Part shown: piece by piece, positions 61,371-64,000 of the stretch
How the letters are laid out: each line of letters starts with the position of its first letter
Position numbering within the stretch: position 1 is the stretch's first letter
NCBI RefSeq assembly: GCF_031928785.1
Contig: NZ_JARQAL010000002.1
Strand: one strand, 5' to 3'
Source of the DNA: Enterococcus_C asini_A
GTDB taxonomy: Bacteria > Bacillota > Bacilli > Lactobacillales > Enterococcaceae
DNA length: 64,000 nucleotides
Position numbers and translations under genes: made by a program
Notes under the pieces: generated by a model
The model's input: the letters and a program-made list of their open reading frames with translations, nothing else
What the model was told of the DNA's origin: nothing
Database searches by the model: none

Positions 61371-62230
61371 GAATCCGGGTTCCCGCTACCAGTGCCAATT
61401 TAGGGCCAGGCTTTGATTCTTGTGGGATTGCTTTGGATCGTTATTTGGTGATTGATGTGGTAGAAGACAGTTTTGCTTGGCAGATTGATCACGAACTAGG
61501 ACCAGAAATTCCTACTGATGAACGCAATCTCTTGCTGGAAACAGCTTTACGACTAGCTCCGGACTTAACGCCCAAACGGATTAAAATGACCTCTGATATT
61601 CCAGTAACTCGTGGTTTAGGCAGTAGCTCCTCGGTGATTGTGGCCGGAATTGAGTTGGCCAACCGCCTAGGCAATTTGAATCTTTCAGAAAGTGAAAAAG
61701 TGGAAATTGCCACTGAAATTGAAGGCCATCCGGACAATGTTTCCCCGGCAATTTGTGGTGATTTGGTCGTTGCGAGCAGTGTAGATTCAAAAACCACTTA
61801 TGTCCGCCACTACTTCCCGGATTGTGCAGTGATTGCTTATATTCCGAAGACTGCTTTAAGTACCACGGCGAGCCGGAAAGTTTTACCGGAAACACTTGCT
61901 TATAAAGAGGCGGTAGCGGCGAGTTCCATTGCAAATGTCATGGTAGCAGCGTTGATTACCGGAAATCTGCCAGTAGCCGGTCAGATGATGGAAGCAGATC
62001 ATTTCCATGAAAAATATCGACAAGACCTAGTTCCTCATTTGACCATGATCAGAGAAATCGGTCATGAAGAGGGAGCGTATGGCTGTTATTTAAGTGGGGC
62101 TGGTCCCACAGTGATGATGTTAGCGCCTGAAAACCGAGCACCGCGGATTATGCAATTGTTACAAGCATTGGAACAAGATGCTACAGTGGAACTCTTAAAC
62201 ATTGATCGTGAAGGTGCACAAGTATTTTAA
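61367..62230 (+). CDS. thrB: Homoserine kinase
   Basis: This GHMP kinase phosphorylates homoserine for ThrC. The ATP loop is TRGLGSSSSVIVAG near residue 85, the N-terminal substrate motif is VPATSANLGPGFDSCG, and the C-terminal GHMP motif is YLSGAGPTVMML near 245. The length is 287 aa. It is translationally coupled to thrC. ThrB competes with MetA, encoded 1.3 kb downstream, for homoserine. Confidence 0.96.
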   Translation: MRIRVPATSANLGPGFDSCGIALDRYLVIDVVEDSFAWQIDHELGPEIPTDERNLLLETALRLAPDLTPKRIKMTSDIPVTRGLGSSSSVIVAGIELANRLGNLNLSESEKVEIATEIEGHPDNVSPAICGDLVVASSVDSKTTYVRHYFPDCAVIAYIPKTALSTTASRKVLPETLAYKEAVAASSIANVMVAALITGNLPVAGQMMEADHFHEKYRQDLVPHLTMIREIGHEEGAYGCYLSGAGPTVMMLAPENRAPRIMQLLQALEQDATVELLNIDREGAQVF

Positions 62231-62237
62231 GTAACGG

Positions 62238-62274
62238 AAAGGATGAGTGGTCCCTAGCCCTCGTCCTTTTTTTC
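62238..62274 (+). terminator. Hairpin terminator between thrB and metY
   Basis: GGATGAG pairs with CTCGTCC (one G-T pair) around a 12-base loop, followed by seven T residues. Only about 20 bases remain before the metY start, with no room for a complete promoter after it. Confidence 0.75.
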
Positions 62275-62293
62275 AAAGAATGGAGGAAATCAA

Positions 62294-63565
62294 ATGGAGT
62301 TTGAAACAAAATGTCTACATGCTGGCTACACCCCAGAAAATGGGGAGCCTCGGGTACTGCCGATCGTGCAAAGTACTACTTATACTTATGATTCCACCGA
62401 GTCCATCGGCAAACTCTTTGACCTTGAAGAATCTGGGTTCTTTTATACCCGGCTTGCGAACCCCACCACTAGTGCAGTGGAAGAAAAACTAGCAGCACTT
62501 GAAGAAGGTGTAGGCGCACTTTGTACGGCTTCTGGTCAGTCGGCTACGTTTTATGCGTTGCTAAATATTTTGGAAAGCGGCGACCATTTTGTCTCTTCTG
62601 CTTATATTTATGGGGGGACTTATAATTTGTTTGCCCATACTCTGAAAAAAATGGGCATTGAAGTGACTTTTGTGGACCAGTCCGCTCCATTAGAAGAGTT
62701 GTCTAAAGCAATCCGCCCAAATACGAAGGCAGTTTTTGGCGAAAGTATTGCCAATCCAGCAATGCACGTGTTGGACATTGAAAAGTTCGCTCAATTAGCC
62801 CACGATCACGATTTACCTCTATTGGTGGACAATACGTTTGCCACACCTTATTTTTGTCAGCCTTTTAAATATGGGGCAGATATTGTGATTCATTCGACTA
62901 CTAAGTATTTAGACGGCCATGCAGTGGCAACCGGTGGTGTGATTATTGATGGGGGACACTTTGATTGGAACAACGGCAAATTCCCACAATTGTCTAAACC
63001 AGATGAAACCTATCATGGGATCGTCTATACGGAAACTTTTGGACCAGCAGCTTATATCACCAAGGCTCGAGTACAACTGATGCGGGATTTAGGTGCGACG
63101 CCAGCTCCGCAAAATTCTTTTTACTTAAATCTAGGCTTAGAAACTTTGCCACTGCGCATGGATCGCCATTATGAAAATGCCTTAAAAGTGGCGCAATTTA
63201 TCCAAAGTCAACCCAGTGTAACCAAAGTCACTTATCCGGGACTGGCCGATGACGCCAATTTTGCCTTAAAAGAAAAGTACTTGCCTAAAGGATTGTGCGG
63301 GGTGATTTCCTTTGAAATTGCTGCTGGCCGAGCCGCTGCAGCGAAATGGCTAGATGCTTTGGAATTAGTCTCCTTAGAAGTTCATGTGGCGGATATTCGC
63401 ACTTGTGCTTTGCATCCGGCAACTTCGACCCACCGCCAAATGTCTGATGAGGAACTAACCGCAGCAGGGATTTCTCCGGGGATGATTCGGATTTCCTGTG
63501 GGATTGAAAACATTGAGGATATCTTAGCTGATTTGACTCAGGCCTTTCAGACTTTGGAGGGATAG
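62294..63565 (+). CDS. metY: O-acetylhomoserine sulfhydrylase/aminocarboxypropyltransferase
   Basis: This PLP enzyme makes homocysteine from O-acetylhomoserine and sulfide. The start is FETKCLHAGYTPENGEPRVLPI. The conserved YTRLANPTTSAVEEKLAALE lies near residue 53, and the PLP lysine is in IHSTTKYLDGHAVATGG near 205. The length of 423 aa and the insertion after the lysine fit the MetY subgroup rather than the shorter cystathionine gamma-synthases (about 380 aa). The metA stop-start gap is 2 bases, and that neighbour is predicted to supply acetylhomoserine. GGAGG precedes the ATG. Confidence 0.92.
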   Translation: MEFETKCLHAGYTPENGEPRVLPIVQSTTYTYDSTESIGKLFDLEESGFFYTRLANPTTSAVEEKLAALEEGVGALCTASGQSATFYALLNILESGDHFVSSAYIYGGTYNLFAHTLKKMGIEVTFVDQSAPLEELSKAIRPNTKAVFGESIANPAMHVLDIEKFAQLAHDHDLPLLVDNTFATPYFCQPFKYGADIVIHSTTKYLDGHAVATGGVIIDGGHFDWNNGKFPQLSKPDETYHGIVYTETFGPAAYITKARVQLMRDLGATPAPQNSFYLNLGLETLPLRMDRHYENALKVAQFIQSQPSVTKVTYPGLADDANFALKEKYLPKGLCGVISFEIAAGRAAAAKWLDALELVSLEVHVADIRTCALHPATSTHRQMSDEELTAAGISPGMIRISCGIENIEDILADLTQAFQTLEG

Positions 63566-63567
63566 CC

Positions 63568-64000
63568 ATGCCGATTAAGATTGCTGAGGATTTACCTGCT
63601 GTCAAGGTTTTACTTGGTGAAGATGTCTTTGCCATTGAACAAAATCGAGCTGTCCACCAAGATATTCGCCCGCTACGATTGTTGATTTTAAACTTAATGC
63701 CCAATAAAATCGATACGGAAATTCAGTTGCTACGACTGATTTCTCAAAGCCCTTTGCAAATTGATGTGGACTTTTTGAAAATTACTAGTCATGAACATAA
63801 AAACACCAGTGTGGGACATTTGAAAAAGTTTTATTTGGAATTTAGCCAAGTGAAAGACACCTGCTATGATGGCTTGATTATTACCGGGGCACCTGTAGAG
63901 CAGCTATCCTTTGAAAAAGTGGATTATTGGCAAGAGCTAAAAGACATTATGGATTGGTCTCAAAGTCATGTGACTAGTGTGATTCACATTTGCTGGGGGG
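63568..64000 (+). CDS. metA: Homoserine O-acetyltransferase MetA, 5' part
   Basis: The gene starts at ATG 63568 behind TTGGAGGGA and runs off the right edge after 144 codons. The N-terminus MPIKIAEDLPAVKVL and the RPLRLLILNLMPNKIDTE segment are typical of MetA. The visible catalytic Cys is residue 142 in IHICWG. Residue 111, in TGAPVE, is Glu; in studied MetA enzymes Glu there selects acetyl-CoA and Gly selects succinyl-CoA. The acetyl product matches the MetY gene upstream. Confidence 0.94.
   Translation, partial: MPIKIAEDLPAVKVLLGEDVFAIEQNRAVHQDIRPLRLLILNLMPNKIDTEIQLLRLISQSPLQIDVDFLKITSHEHKNTSVGHLKKFYLEFSQVKDTCYDGLIITGAPVEQLSFEKVDYWQELKDIMDWSQSHVTSVIHICWG

Noticed and set aside
1..64000. 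CRISPR array, tRNA or rRNA genes, prophage or intact insertion sequence
   Set aside because: No regularly spaced repeats, no tRNA cloverleaf or rRNA landmarks, and no transposase, integrase or phage structural genes were seen in either strand.

Overview
The window is a stretch of low-GC Gram-positive chromosome that looks like an Enterococcus or a close relative in the Lactobacillales. The evidence is protein content and gene order: comFA-comFC-hpf-secA-prfB-ftsEX-pst-phoU-liaXYZ-hprK-lgt-gpsA-galU-pepQ/ccpA-pbp2A, including the enterococcal LiaX/LiaY/LiaZ trio. RF2 carries the usual UGA programmed frameshift, so the standard bacterial code applies. I see no rRNA, tRNA, CRISPR array, prophage or intact insertion sequence. 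The species cannot be fixed from the sequence alone.

Layout. 1-8.5 kb: tail of a PTS IIB gene, competence genes comFA/comFC, ribosome hibernation factor hpf, secA, prfB with its frameshift, and the divisome pair ftsEX. 8.6-15.4 kb: cardiolipin synthase and the phosphate uptake cluster pstS-pstC-pstA-pstB-pstB-phoU, with an 11-bp-phased PHO-box-like array and a strong hairpin between pstS and pstC. 15.6-18.1 kb: liaXYZ, the cell-envelope stress effectors, behind a likely LiaR-controlled promoter. 18.3-19.6 kb: an OadB-type sodium pump subunit with a 45-residue OadG-like partner. 19.7-26.5 kb: pepF on the minus strand, then hprK-lgt-gpsA-galU and two envelope/stress-type small proteins. 26.7-35.4 kb: divergent pepQ and ccpA, a class A penicillin-binding protein, tyrS, an auxin-efflux-type carrier, endonuclease IV and ndk.

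35.5-43.1 kb is a transport block: a YtrA-type GntR repressor with two consecutive ABC ATPase/permease pairs, YneF, then a heterodimeric multidrug ABC exporter with one degenerate ATP site. 43.3-54.0 kb is a beta-glucoside island: cre and RAT/terminator control, licT, bglP, an RpiR regulator divergent from a GH4 6-phospho-beta-glucosidase, a HAD phosphatase, two GH1 6-phospho-beta-glucosidases and a GntR/UTRA regulator. 54.1-64.0 kb: a MATE exporter, trxB, phosphoglucomutase, a CzrA-like metal sensor, and the homoserine branch hom-thrC-thrB followed by metY and a truncated metA.

The parts connect. HprK and CcpA (both here) should drive catabolite repression of the bgl island through its cre site. 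GalU and phosphoglucomutase supply UDP-glucose. The MetA fragment has Glu at residue 111, which predicts O-acetylhomoserine, the substrate of the MetY encoded next to it. Most of the window is ordinary core genome. I did not find a convincing undescribed system; the most worthwhile leads are regulatory DNA and RNA elements and small ORFs.
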